Shown here: in pieces, positions 9,602-18,721 of the stretch
Layout: each line of letters starts with the position of its first letter
Numbering within the stretch: position 1 is the stretch's first letter
Source: JALORV01 sp963707445
GTDB taxonomy: Bacteria; Pseudomonadota; Gammaproteobacteria; Burkholderiales; Burkholderiaceae_F
DNA: 64,000 nt
NCBI GenBank assembly: GCA_963707445.1
Contig: CAVPPW010000003.1
Coordinates: 1 to 64,000, forward strand
Direction of reading: 5' to 3'
Notes under the pieces: generated by a model
The model's input: the letters and a program-made list of their open reading frames with translations, nothing else
Told to the model about the DNA's origin: nothing
Database searches by the model: none
Translations under genes and position numbers: made by a program

Positions 9602-10944
9602 ATGCACGCCGAGTCGAGAATTCTTCATCGCCAGTTGCGCGGTCAGTACCCGGTCGCGGTGTCCGGTCACGGTTGCTGGATCACCGACGCGAGCGGAAAG
9701 CGCTATCTCGACGCCTCCGGCGGTGCCGCGGTGTCGTGCCTCGGACACGGGCATCCCGACGTGCTCGCCGCGATGCACGCGCAGATCGACGCGCTGGCGT
9801 ATGCGCATACGAGTTTCTTCTCGACGGCGATCGCTGAGGAACTGGCCGATGCGCTGATCCGCGGTGCGCCTGCGGGCATCTCGCATGTCTACCTCGTCTC
9901 GGGCGGATCGGAGGCGGTCGAGGCTGCGCTGAAGCTCGCGCGCCAGTACTTCGTCGAGAAGGGCGAGCCGCAGCGCGCGCGCTTCATCGCGCGTCGCATT
10001 GAGCTACCACGGCAACACCCTCGGCGCGCTCGCGGTCGGCGGCAACGCTTGGCGTCGCCGCCAGTTCGCGCCGCTGCTGATCGACGTCGAGCATGTTGCG
10101 CCGACCTATGCCTACCGCGATCAGCGCGACAACGAAACGCCGGAGCAGTACGGCGCGCGCCTCGCCGCCGAGCTGGAGGCGACGATCGCGCGAGTCGGCG
10201 GCGCCAATGTGATCGCCTTCATCGCCGAGACCGTCGGTGGCGCGACCAGCGGCTGCCTGGTGCCGCCGCCGGGCTACTTCAGGCGCGTACGCGAGATCTG
10301 TGATGCGCACGGCATCCTGCTGATCCTCGACGAAGTGATGTGCGGAATGGGGCGCACCGGCACGCTGCACGCCTGCGAGCAAGAGGGCGTGGCGCCCGAC
10401 CTGATGGCGATCGCGAAGGGACTCGGCGGGGGTTATCAGCCGGTCGGCGCGGTACTCATCGGCGGCCGCGTGATCGATGCGATCGCGGCCGGCAGCGGCT
10501 TCTTTCAGCACGGGCACACCTACATCGGGCATCCGGTCGCGTGCGCCGCTGCGCTTGCGGTGCAGCGCGTGCTGGCGCGCGACGCGGCTGGTCGAGCGCT
10601 GCGCTCGCCAGGGCGCGCGGCTGCGCGCCGAGCTCGACGATGCGTTTCGCGATCACCCATTTGTCGGTGATGTGCGCGGGCGCGGACTGTTCCAGGCGGT
10701 CGAGCTGGTGGCGGACCGCTCGACCAAGGCCCCGTTCGACCCGTCGTTGCGACTGCATGCCCGCGTCAAGCGGGCGGCGCTCGATCTCGGACTGATGTGC
10801 TATCCGATGGGCGGCACGATCGACGGCGCGCGTGGCGATCACGTGCTGCTCGCGCCGCCGTTCATCATCAGCGACGACGAGCTCGACCTGCTGATCGAAC
10901 GCCTGGTCGAAGCGGTCGACAGCGCGATCGAATCGACGCGTTAG
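9602..10944 (+). CDS. Class III PLP-dependent aminotransferase (frameshifted)
   Basis: Aspartate aminotransferase-fold enzyme of the omega/GABA group. Visible motifs are GHGHPDVLAAM, the phosphate-binding VSGGSEAVEAALKLARQY, SYHGNTLGALAVGGNAWRR, the cofactor aspartate in ILLILDEVMCGMGRTG, and the Schiff-base lysine in LMAIAKGLGGGYQPVGAV. The C-terminus has DVRGRGLFQAVELV. Two single-base shifts (about 10003 with ATTG, and about 10590) interrupt it; removing them gives 446 residues. It follows the DadA-like gene closely, so the pair may pass an amino group between substrates. Which amine or amino acid it uses cannot be told from the sequence. Confidence 0.87.
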
Positions 10945-11024
10945 CGCCGGGGTTACGCCGCCTTGCGCCGTCTGCGCGTGGGCGCTACCGTGTCGGACCC
11001 TCGAAGGGGCAACAGGAGACTTGC

Positions 11025-12014
11025 ATGAATTCCAGGATTACCTTGTGCGCAACCGCGCTGGCCGCTGCCTTTGTTGCCGCCGCAGGCGCGCCCGAGAGCG
11101 CGAGCGCGCAGCAGACGCAACGATTCATCACGGTCGGCACGGGCGGCGTGACCGGTGTCTATTACCCGGCCGGCGGCGCGATCTGCCGCCTGGTCAATCG
11201 CGACCGCGCCAAGCATGGCCTGCGCTGCTCGGTCGAGTCGACCGGCGGCTCGGTCGCAAACGTCAACCTGCTGAAGTCGGGTGAAATCGAATTCGGCGTC
11301 GCGCAGTCGGATGTTCAGTTCAACGCGACCAAGGGCGAGGGCCAGTTCCAAAAGGACGGCGCGATGAGCGACCTGCGCGCGGTGTTCGCGCTGCATCCGG
11401 AGCCCTTCACGGTGGTGGCCCGCAAGGAAGCGAACATCACGAAGTTCGAGGACTTCAAGGGCAAACGCTTCAACGTCGGCAACCCGGGCTCGGGCACGCT
11501 CGCGTCGATGAACGAATTGCTGGCGACGATGGGCTGGAAGATGAGCGACTTCGGTCTTGCATCGGAGCTGCGTCCCGATGAGCATGGTCCGGCGCTGTGC
11601 GACGGCAAGATCGACGGCTTCTTTTATGGCGTCGGCCACCCGTCCGCCAACATCCAGGACCCGACGACGATCTGCGGCGCGAAGCTGGTGTCCCTGACCG
11701 GTCCGGCCGTCGACAAGCTCGTCAAGGACAAGCCGTATTACGCGATGGCGACGATCCCCGGCGGCATGTATCCGAACAACCCGAACCCGACGCAGACCTA
11801 CGGTGTTCAGGCGACCGTTGTCTCGTCCGCGAAGGTACCGCCCGAGGTCGTCTATACGGTCGTCAAGATCGTGTTCGACAACCTCGACGAGTTCAAGAAG
11901 CTGCATCCCGCGCTTGCCAATCTGAAGCCGGAAGACATGGTGAAAAGTGGTCTGTCGGCGCCGCTGCACGAAGGCGCGGCCAAGTACTACAAGGAGAAGG
12001 GCTGGATCAAGTAG
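11025..12014 (+). CDS. TAXI-family TRAP transporter solute receptor
   Basis: Periplasmic binding protein that feeds a TRAP transporter. A signal peptide (residues 1-27, ending SASAQQ) is followed by FITVGTGGVTGVYYPAGGAI, the defining start of TAXI receptors, then SVESTGGSVANVNLLKSGEI and GVAQSDVQFNATKGEG. It is 329 residues long with no interruption. GGGCAACAGGAGAC supplies a ribosome site before ATG 11025. The fused permease starts 107 bases downstream, making a complete two-gene TAXI-TRAP system. Ligands of TAXI proteins are mostly organic or amino acids such as glutamate. The catabolic neighbours agree with this, but the ligand is not known. Confidence 0.93.
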   Translation: MNSRITLCATALAAAFVAAAGAPESASAQQTQRFITVGTGGVTGVYYPAGGAICRLVNRDRAKHGLRCSVESTGGSVANVNLLKSGEIEFGVAQSDVQFNATKGEGQFQKDGAMSDLRAVFALHPEPFTVVARKEANITKFEDFKGKRFNVGNPGSGTLASMNELLATMGWKMSDFGLASELRPDEHGPALCDGKIDGFFYGVGHPSANIQDPTTICGAKLVSLTGPAVDKLVKDKPYYAMATIPGGMYPNNPNPTQTYGVQATVVSSAKVPPEVVYTVVKIVFDNLDEFKKLHPALANLKPEDMVKSGLSAPLHEGAAKYYKEKGWIK

Positions 12015-12120
12015 CAGGGCGATCTGGCGGGCGCGCGCAGCGCGCGCCGGGCGCGTAAAGTCCGACGGGCGGCGGGTCTTCGACTCTCCGCCCGTCTTGT
12101 TTTTCTTGGGGAGCCGCTCG

Positions 12121-14775
12121 GTGGACGGCAAGAAGATCGAAGAGCAGCTTGCGCCAACTGCAGAAATGCAGCTCGGCGAAAGCGACGTCAAGCAGCTCGT
12201 CAAGGACACGGACCTTGGCGGCCGCTCGACGACCGGCTTCGCGGGCAACGTCATGCTCGGCGCCAGCCTGCTGTGGGTCGTTTTCCAGCTCTGGTACGCG
12301 TCTCCGATTCCGTTTTCGCTGCCTTCAGGATTCCGTTTCGGTCTGTTCAACGACACCGAGGCGCGCTCGATCCATCTCGCGCTCGGCCTCTTCCTTGCGT
12401 TTCTGGCGTTTCCGGCGTTCAAGAAGTCGCCGCGCGACTACGTGCCCTGGCAGGACTGGCTGTTTGCCGTCGGCGGTGCGGTCGCCTCGCTGTATCTGAT
12501 CGTCTTCTACCAGGAACTCGCGCTCAGGCCAGGCAATCCGACGGCGCTTGACGTGGCGGTCGGCGTCGTCGGTGTCCTGCTGCTGCTGGAAGCGACGCGG
12601 CGCGCGGTAGGCCTGCCGATGGCCGTGCTTGCCGTGCTGTTCCTCATCTACACGATGGCCGGGCCGATGTTGCCCGACGTCATCGCCCACAAAGGCGCCT
12701 CGGTCTCGCGCGTGATCTCGCCACATGTGGATGGTCACCGAGGGCGTGTTCGGCATCGCGCTCGGCGTGTCGGTCAGTTTCATCTTCGTGTTCGTGCTGT
12801 TCGGCACGCTGCTCGACCGGGCGGGCGGCGGCAATTACATGATGCAGGTGAGCTTTGCGCTGCTGGGCCACCTGCGCGGCGGGCCTGCCAAGGTCTCGGT
12901 GGTGTCGTCCGCCCTGAACGGCATGATCTCCGGCTCGTCGGTCAGCAACGTTGTGTCCGGCGGCATCTTCACGATCCCACTGATGAAGCGCGCCGGTTAC
13001 GGCGGGGTGAAGGCGGCGGCGATCGAGACGGCATCGTCGGTGGACGGACAGATCATGCCGCCGGTGATGGGCGCCGCGGCGTTCCTGATGGTCGAATACG
13101 TGGGCATTCCGTATTCGGACATCATCAAGCACGCGTTCCTGCCCGCGGTCATCAGCTACATCGCGCTGTTCTACATCGTTCACCTCGAGGCGGTGAAGCT
13201 CGGCCTTGCCGCCACCGCGCAAGAGCGGGAACGGACCATGGGCAACCGCATCACCTCGTGGGCGCTCGGGCTGAGCGGCAGCGCCATCGTGCTGGCGATC
13301 ATCTATTACGTCGCGATCGGTGCACAGGCGCTGTTCGGCGCCGCTGCACCGTACGTGCTCGGCTTGCTGTTGGCGGCGCTTTATGTGTACAGCGTCTGGA
13401 TCGCCGCAATGCAGCCGGACATGCCGACCGAGATCGACGTGAAGAATCCGGTGCTGCCGCCGACCTGGCCGACCGTGAAGGCAGGCGTGCACTTCCTGAT
13501 TCCGGTCGGCGTGCTGATCTGGTGCCTGATGGTCGAGGAGCTGTCGCCGGGCCTGGCGGCGTTCTGGGGTGTCGTCACGCAGATCCTGCTGATGGTGACG
13601 CAGCGCCCGTTGATCGCCTTCTTCCGCAAGCAGGGCGAACTCTCGCGGCAGTTCGTGATCGGCCTGAAGGATGTCATCGGCGGGAGCGACGACGGCGCAC
13701 GCAACATGATCGGCATCGCGGTGGCGACCGGGTGCGCCGGCATCATCGTCGGCTCGATCACGCTGACCGGCCTGGGTCTGCGCATGACGGACTTCGTCGA
13801 GTTCGTGTCCCAGGGCAACGTGCTCGCGATGCTGTTCTTCACGGCGTTCGTCTGCCTGGTCCTCGGCATGGGCGTGCCCACTACCGCGAACTACATTCTC
13901 GTCGCCACGCTGATGGCGCCGGTCGTCGTCGAACTCGGCGCCCAGTCGGGACTCGTGATCCCGCTGATTTCGGTGCACCTGTTCGTTTTCTACTACGGGA
14001 TCATGGGCGACATCACGCCGCCCGTGGGCCTCGCGAGTTTCGCCGCCGCTGCAATCGCGAAAGAGAACCCGATCGACGTCGGTCTGCAGGGCTCGGTGTA
14101 TGCGTTTCGTACGGTCATCCTGCCGTTCATCTGGATCTTCAATCCGGCGCTGCTGCTGATCGACGTCCACGGCTGGCAGGAGGCAACTCTGGTCGCCGTT
14201 GCGTCGACGCTGGCCTCGCTGATGTTTGCCGCCGCGACGATGGCCTGGTTCCGCATCAGGGCGCGCTGGTATGAAGTGATCCTGCTGTTCGCCGCGACGT
14301 TCTTCCTGTTCCGGCCCGACTGGTTTGCCGACCAGATCGCGCCCGAGTATGCCGATGCCCCCGCGTCGAAGTTCTACGAAGTGGCGGCCGGACTTCCGCC
14401 CGGTGACCGACTCGTCTTCCTGATCAAGGGGCATTCGCTGGACGGCGACGAAACGAGCAAGACGGTCGGCGTGCAGCTGGGGCCGAAAACGAGCAGCACT
14501 GGCAGCGCCGTGAACGACGCGCGCAAGCGGCTCGGCGACGCGGGGCTGTCAGTGTCCGGATTCGGCGAGATGCTGCAGGTGAGCGCAGTGCGCTTCGGCA
14601 GCACGGCCGCCAAGGCGCGCATCGAGCAGGGCTTCGAGATCGTCGGCGTCAAGGTGCCGAACGATCGCATCAACGCGTACTGGTTCTACATCCCGGCGTG
14701 CTGATCATCGTGTTCGTGTGGCTGCTGCAGGGCCTGCGGATGCGGCGCACTTCACCGGTCACCGCGCCGGCGTAG
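12121..14775 (+). CDS. Fused TRAP transporter permease with DUF3394 C-terminus (frameshifted)
   Basis: Sodium-driven secondary transporter in which the small (DctQ) and large (DctM) subunits are one protein, as usual for TAXI systems. GTG 12121 starts MDGKKIEEQLAPT. Many TM helices follow, with large-subunit motifs NGMISGSSVSNVVSGG, DGQIMPPVMGAAAFLM, LGMGVPTTANYI and FYYGIMGDITPPVGLASFAAA. The last 200 residues match DUF3394. Two shifts are visible: an extra C at about 12716 (TCGC before CAC) and a missing base near 14692, where GCG-TGC should probably read GCG-GTG-CTG. Correction gives 884 residues and moves the stop from 14703 to TAG 14773-14775. The next gene starts 10 bases later. Confidence 0.9.
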
Positions 14776-14785
14776 GAAGGACGCG

Positions 14786-15706
14786 ATGCGACTGATCACC
14801 GACGCCGACGTCGCCGAAGTCATCACGATGCGCGACGCCGTCGCCGCGATGGCCGCCGCGTTCGAGCAGTTCGGCAATGGCGCCGGAGCGGTCGTGCCAC
14901 GGATGCGGGCCACCGCCGAACATCGCCAGCAGTCGGTGGCGATCGCCACGATGGGCGCCGCGCTGCCGGCTGCCGGAGTCGTCGGCGCCAAGGTGTACAC
15001 GACCATCGCCGGTCGCTTCCAGTTCGTCATCGTGCTGTTCTCCGCGATCACCGGCGAGCCGCTCGCGGCGCTCGAGGCCAACGAGATCACGCGCCTGCGC
15101 ACGGCGGCCGTGACTGCAGTGGCGATGCAGCGGCTCGCGGCGCGCGAAGCGCGCGCGCTGGCGATCTTCGGCACCGGGGTGCAGGCGCGCGCGCATGCCG
15201 AGGCGCTGCTGATGGCGCGCCCGTTCGAGCGCGTGCTCGTCGCGGGTCGCAGTGCTGCGCCGGATTTCGCCGACTGGGTGCAGACCGAGTTTGGCGTGCC
15301 GGCGAGCGCGGTGGATGCCGCCGCTGCCGTGCACGCAGGCGACGTGATCGTCACGGCGACGCGCGCGGTCGAGCCGCTGTTCGACGGGGCACTGGTACGG
15401 CCCGGCACCTTCGTCGCCGCGGTCGGTTCGGCCAAGCCCAGTGGGCGCGAACTCGATGACACACTGCTGGCGCGGGCCGAGCTGATCGTCGTCGAATGGC
15501 TGCCCGCCGCCGCGGCCGAGGCCGGCGAGTTCGTGCGCGCCGCGCCCGGCGTGATCGACCGCGCCCGCGTCGTCGAGCTCGGCAAGCTGCTGGTCAAGGG
15601 CGCGCATTATGACCGGCGGCCAAGAGACATCGTCGTCTACAAGTCGGTCGGCATCGGGCTCGAGGACGTCGCGCTCGCGCACCTCGTTTATAAGCGCAGC
15701 GTCTGA
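14786..15706 (+). CDS. Ornithine cyclodeaminase / mu-crystallin family protein
   Basis: NAD(P)-binding enzyme of the OCD/mu-crystallin superfamily, 306 residues and uninterrupted. It starts with MRLITDADVAEVITMRDAVA and has GAKVYTTIAGRFQF, TRLRTAAVTAVAMQRLA, the dinucleotide-binding AIFGTGVQARAHAEALL and VTATRAVEPLFDG with VAAVGSAKPSGRELDD. Members deaminate and cyclise ornithine or reduce cyclic ketimines. The substrate here is not decided by sequence. It begins 10 bases after the TRAP permease, so it is very likely in the same operon and acts on what that transporter imports. Confidence 0.88.
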   Translation: MRLITDADVAEVITMRDAVAAMAAAFEQFGNGAGAVVPRMRATAEHRQQSVAIATMGAALPAAGVVGAKVYTTIAGRFQFVIVLFSAITGEPLAALEANEITRLRTAAVTAVAMQRLAAREARALAIFGTGVQARAHAEALLMARPFERVLVAGRSAAPDFADWVQTEFGVPASAVDAAAAVHAGDVIVTATRAVEPLFDGALVRPGTFVAAVGSAKPSGRELDDTLLARAELIVVEWLPAAAAEAGEFVRAAPGVIDRARVVELGKLLVKGAHYDRRPRDIVVYKSVGIGLEDVALAHLVYKRSV

Positions 15707-15724
15707 CGACGGGCGTTCGCCGGA

Positions 15725-16328
15725 ATGTGCGGCCGTTACGACCTGTCGCAGAATCCCGCCGCGATCAAGGCGCACTTCCGCGTGCCAGCCGTGCCCGATT
15801 TCCTCGCCAGCCCGGACGTTCGTCCGACGGAACTGAAGCCGATCGTCCGGTTTGCCCGCGATGGGGGGCGCAAATGCGTGCTTGCGCGCTGGGGATTGGT
15901 GCCGTTTTGGGCCAAGGATCTTAAATTCGGCAATCGCTGCATCAATGCGCGCGCCGAGACGATCGCAACCGCCCCCGCCTTCCGCGAGGCGTACACCAGG
16001 CGCCATTGCCTGGTGCCACTTAACGCGTTCTTCGAATGGAGCGGCGAGAAGGGCCACGAAGGTCAAATGGCGCATCCGCCTGCGAGACGAACCGCTGTTC
16101 GCGCTGGCCGGCCTGTGGGAGTGGTGGCGTGACCCGGCGACGCAGCAGGGCATCGAGACGTATACGATCATCACGACCGAGGCGAACTCGCTGCTGGCAC
16201 CGCTGCACGATCGCATGCCGGTCATCGTCGGCGCGGCCGACTATGAGCGCTGGCTCGAAGCCGGCGCCGACAGCGCGACGCTGCTGGCGCCCTATCCCAA
16301 TGAGGCGCTGAAGGTCGAGGCGGCGTGA
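15725..16328 (+). CDS. SRAP-domain protein (YedK/HMCES family; one frameshift)
   Basis: SRAP proteins form a covalent thiazolidine crosslink to abasic sites in single-stranded DNA through Cys2. Here the start is MCGRYDLSQ, so the catalytic cysteine follows the initiator methionine. Also present are LARWGLVPFWAKD, CINARAET with the conserved Asn and Glu, NAFFEWSG, and the HDRMPVIV motif containing the catalytic His. An extra base at about 16062 (CACG before AAG) splits it; removal gives 200 residues. The last codons overlap the GTG of the next gene. Confidence 0.9.
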
Positions 16329-16768
16329 TCGCGGCACGGACGGCCGCGGCGCTGACCGCGGCATTCCTGGTCGACGCGCTGGCGCAGTCGCTGGCCGTGC
16401 CTGCGCCGCCGCCGGATTGCGGCTCGATCGTGCTCATTCGCTGCAATCCGCCGGCAGGTGCATCGGCCGACGCGGACCGACGCGCCGCCGCGCGGCGTCA
16501 GGAAGCACGACGTGCGCAGCCCGCGGTGCAGGAACTGGACCGCGTCATCATCGAAGGCGACGCCGAGCGCTCCTCTCCCGAGGACGCGATCAGCCGCGCG
16601 CTGGCGCGTCCGCTGCTGCTCCAGGGCGAGAGCACGTTCTCGCTCGGCGAAGGCGCGCAGTGCACCTGCCGCAGCGTCTGCCCGCCACCGCCACTGCCGT
16701 GCTGTGTCTGCAGCGATCGCGTCGGCAGCCGCCACGCGACCGCGCCGGGGTGGAAGCCAACGAACTAG
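16325..16768 (+). CDS. Hypothetical secreted Cys-rich-tail protein
   Basis: Unrecognised 147-residue protein. GTG 16325 overlaps the SRAP stop (GTGA). The N-terminal 25 residues are hydrophobic with a likely cleavage after LAQSLAVPA. The middle is charged and probably helical (residues 45-75). The tail carries the cysteine-rich GAQCTCRSVCPPPPLPCCVC. No known family is evident. Coding potential is supported by the tight overlap and the signal peptide, but the protein is low-complexity. Confidence 0.45.
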   Translation: MIAARTAAALTAAFLVDALAQSLAVPAPPPDCGSIVLIRCNPPAGASADADRRAAARRQEARRAQPAVQELDRVIIEGDAERSSPEDAISRALARPLLLQGESTFSLGEGAQCTCRSVCPPPPLPCCVCSDRVGSRHATAPGWKPTN

Positions 16769-16859
16769 CAGCGCCGCTCGTCTCGTCCTGCCTTGCAGTT
16801 GAAAGCGGGCGAGCGCCGGTCGCCCGGCACCCGCCCGCCTGATCGAACACTCCAAGCGC

Positions 16860-16886
16860 AAAAAGCGACGCGCACCGCGCGTCGCG
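16860..16886 (-). terminator. Rho-independent terminator of the htrA-like gene
   Basis: On the minus strand a 9-bp perfect stem (GCGACGCGC / GCGCGTCGC, 3-base loop) is followed by six T. It begins about 20 bases past the protease stop codon at 16906-16908. Confidence 0.85.
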
Positions 16887-16905
16887 TACGCAAGGAGCGT
16901 TCTGG

Positions 16906-18360
16906 TCAGCCGATCTCGACCGGCACGAACACGCGCTGGCCCTGGCGCTCGACCAGCAGTGCGATCCTGCCCTTCGCGCGGTCGACGCTTGCCTTCAGTT
17001 CCTCGACCGTGCGGGTGGGCTGGCCGTTGGCGGAGACGATCACGTCGCCGGAGCGCACGCCTGCCTTGGCCGCCGCGCCGCTTGCCTGCTGCACCAGCAA
17101 GCCGCCGTCGCTTTGCAATGCGCGCGCTTCATCGGTCGAAAGCGGCCGTACCGCAACGCCGAGCTTGCCCTGCGGCTTGCCGGGCTCGCTGTCATTCTGC
17201 GCGACGCGCTCGTTCGGTCGTTCATCGATCGTGAGGTCGACGGTCTTTTCGGACCGATCGCGCCAGATCTTCAGCGTTGCCTTGGTCCCCGGGGACGTCT
17301 GGGCGACGGCCGCCGGCAGGTCCTGCGCCTTCGCGATCGGCCGACCGCTGAACTCGAGGATCACATCGCCTTCTTTGAGGCCGGCCTTCGCCGCCGGCGA
17401 GTTCGGCTCGACCTTGCTGACGAGCGCGCCGCGCACCGGTTCGACTCCGAAACTCTCGGCGAGCGCCGCGTCCACCGGCTGAATACCGACGCCGATGCGA
17501 CCGCGCGTCACCTTGCCGTGCGCGACGAGATCGTCCCTGACCTTCAGAGCGAGGTCGATCGGAATCGCGAACGACAGGCCCATGTAGCCGCCGCTGGTCG
17601 AGAAGATCTGCGAGTTGATGCCGATGACTTCGCCGGCCATGTTGAACAGCGGCCCGCCCGAGTTGCCGGGATTGACCGCGACATCGGTCTGGATGAACGG
17701 CACCAGAGTTTCCTGCGGCAAGGCGCGCGCCTTTGCAGAGACGATGCCGGCCGTCACCGAGTTGTCGAGACCGAAGGGCGAGCCGATCGCCGCAACCCAT
17801 TCACCGACTTTGAGCTTCGAAGGATCGCCGGTCTTTACGGTCGGCAGCTGCCGAGCATCGATCTTGACGACCGCAACATCGGTCAGCCGGTCGGCGCCGA
17901 GGACTTTGCCCTTGAACTCGCGCTGATCGGCGAGGCGCACGGTCAGTTCGGTAGCACCGTCGACCACGTGCGCGTTCGTCAGAATCACGCCATCGGCAGA
18001 CACGATGAAGCCTGATCCGACTCCGCGTCCGCCGCGTTCACCCGGCTCGCGATCGGGCCGCGGAACACCAAAGCGCTTCAGCAACTCGCCCATGTCGCTG
18101 TCGGGATCGAATTGCGCGGCGTTTGTCGTCGCGCGTTTGGTTACAGCGATGTTGACGACTGCGGCACCATTGGCTTCGACCAGTGCGCTGAAGTCCGGCA
18201 GCGTGCTGCGCGGGCTCGACGCGGGCTGCTGCACCGTCGTGGTGGCCGCGGCCGTTGCCGCTGTTGCCGCAGCCAGGTCGTGCTGGCGCTGGCCAAGAAA
18301 AAATGCGGCAGCGACCGCGGAGGCGATCAGTGTCGGCTTGATCAGATTTGCAGATCTCAT
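16906..18360 (-). CDS. Periplasmic serine protease HtrA/DegP (MucD-type)
   Basis: Envelope-stress protease and chaperone. A membrane or signal segment (residues 9-22) is followed by the trypsin-like domain with the full triad: His in ILTNAHVVDG, Asp in DRLTDVAVVKI, Ser in VNPGNSGGPLF. Two PDZ domains follow (GRIGVGIQPVDAAL... and GKLGVAVRPLSTDEA...). It is 484 residues and intact. It is the last gene on this strand after DedA, response regulator and kinase, but a terminator separates it from them. Three CTTAAG-type boxes upstream suggest direct control by that regulator. Confidence 0.92.
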   Translation of the reverse strand: MRSANLIKPTLIASAVAAAFFLGQRQHDLAAATAATAAATTTVQQPASSPRSTLPDFSALVEANGAAVVNIAVTKRATTNAAQFDPDSDMGELLKRFGVPRPDREPGERGGRGVGSGFIVSADGVILTNAHVVDGATELTVRLADQREFKGKVLGADRLTDVAVVKIDARQLPTVKTGDPSKLKVGEWVAAIGSPFGLDNSVTAGIVSAKARALPQETLVPFIQTDVAVNPGNSGGPLFNMAGEVIGINSQIFSTSGGYMGLSFAIPIDLALKVRDDLVAHGKVTRGRIGVGIQPVDAALAESFGVEPVRGALVSKVEPNSPAAKAGLKEGDVILEFSGRPIAKAQDLPAAVAQTSPGTKATLKIWRDRSEKTVDLTIDERPNERVAQNDSEPGKPQGKLGVAVRPLSTDEARALQSDGGLLVQQASGAAAKAGVRSGDVIVSANGQPTRTVEELKASVDRAKGRIALLVERQGQRVFVPVEIG

Positions 18361-18414
18361 TGCGCGTGGACTCCGTCGATGAAAAGAGGACGGGCGCGAA
18401 TCTGCGAACCGGAA

Positions 18415-18431
18415 CTTAGTTTTGGCTTAAG
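18415..18431. promoter_or_regulatory. PmrA/QseB-type direct-repeat box 1
   Basis: CTTAGT-TTTGG-CTTAAG: two hexamers near CTTAA(G/T) separated by exactly five bases, the layout known for PmrA/QseB-class OmpR regulators. It lies about 55 bases upstream of the htrA start codon. Confidence 0.6.
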
Positions 18432-18484
18432 CCGTCGATCAAGCCGGACCGACGGCGTGAAATTGTGCATGGATGACGGCGAGG

Positions 18485-18501
18485 CTTAAGCGGCGCTTAA
18501 A
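18485..18501. promoter_or_regulatory. PmrA/QseB-type direct-repeat box 2
   Basis: CTTAAG-CGGCG-CTTAAA, again with a five-base spacer, about 125 bases upstream of htrA and beside the kinase terminator. Confidence 0.65.
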
Positions 18502-18519
18502 GGCCGCGCGCTCGATGGC

Positions 18520-18544
18520 AAAAAAAAGCGCCGCAGCGCGGCGC
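18520..18544 (-). terminator. Rho-independent terminator after the sensor kinase
   Basis: Minus-strand stem GCGCCGC / GCGGCGC with a 3-base loop followed by eight T. It separates the upstream dedA-regulator-kinase transcript from htrA, so htrA needs its own promoter. Confidence 0.85.
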
Positions 18545-18609
18545 AGATTCGAGTGAGTGAGCGCGATGGAAATGTCCATCGATCACGGTGCGAAAACTAG
18601 ACCCCGCGA

Positions 18610-18626
18610 CTTAAGTGTGACTTAAG
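18610..18626. promoter_or_regulatory. PmrA/QseB-type direct-repeat box 3
   Basis: CTTAAG-TGTGA-CTTAAG, the best match of the three. It lies between the kinase stop (18722) and the terminator, about 250 bases upstream of htrA. Confidence 0.6.
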
Positions 18627-18721
18627 GTCACCTGCCATCCGAGCGGCGCTGGCGCTTCGCCGAAGCAGTCGGTCGGCTCACTGTCAAGTGAGCAAACACT
18701 TGCGCGCATCGCCGCCAGCAT

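Noticed and set aside
12680..14434. Long antisense open frame (584 codons) opposite the TRAP permease, and a similar one opposite icmF at 32033-33136
   Set aside because: Shadow frames caused by high GC at third positions. They have no ribosome site, are His/Arg/Asp-rich, and the plus-strand products are clearly real proteins.
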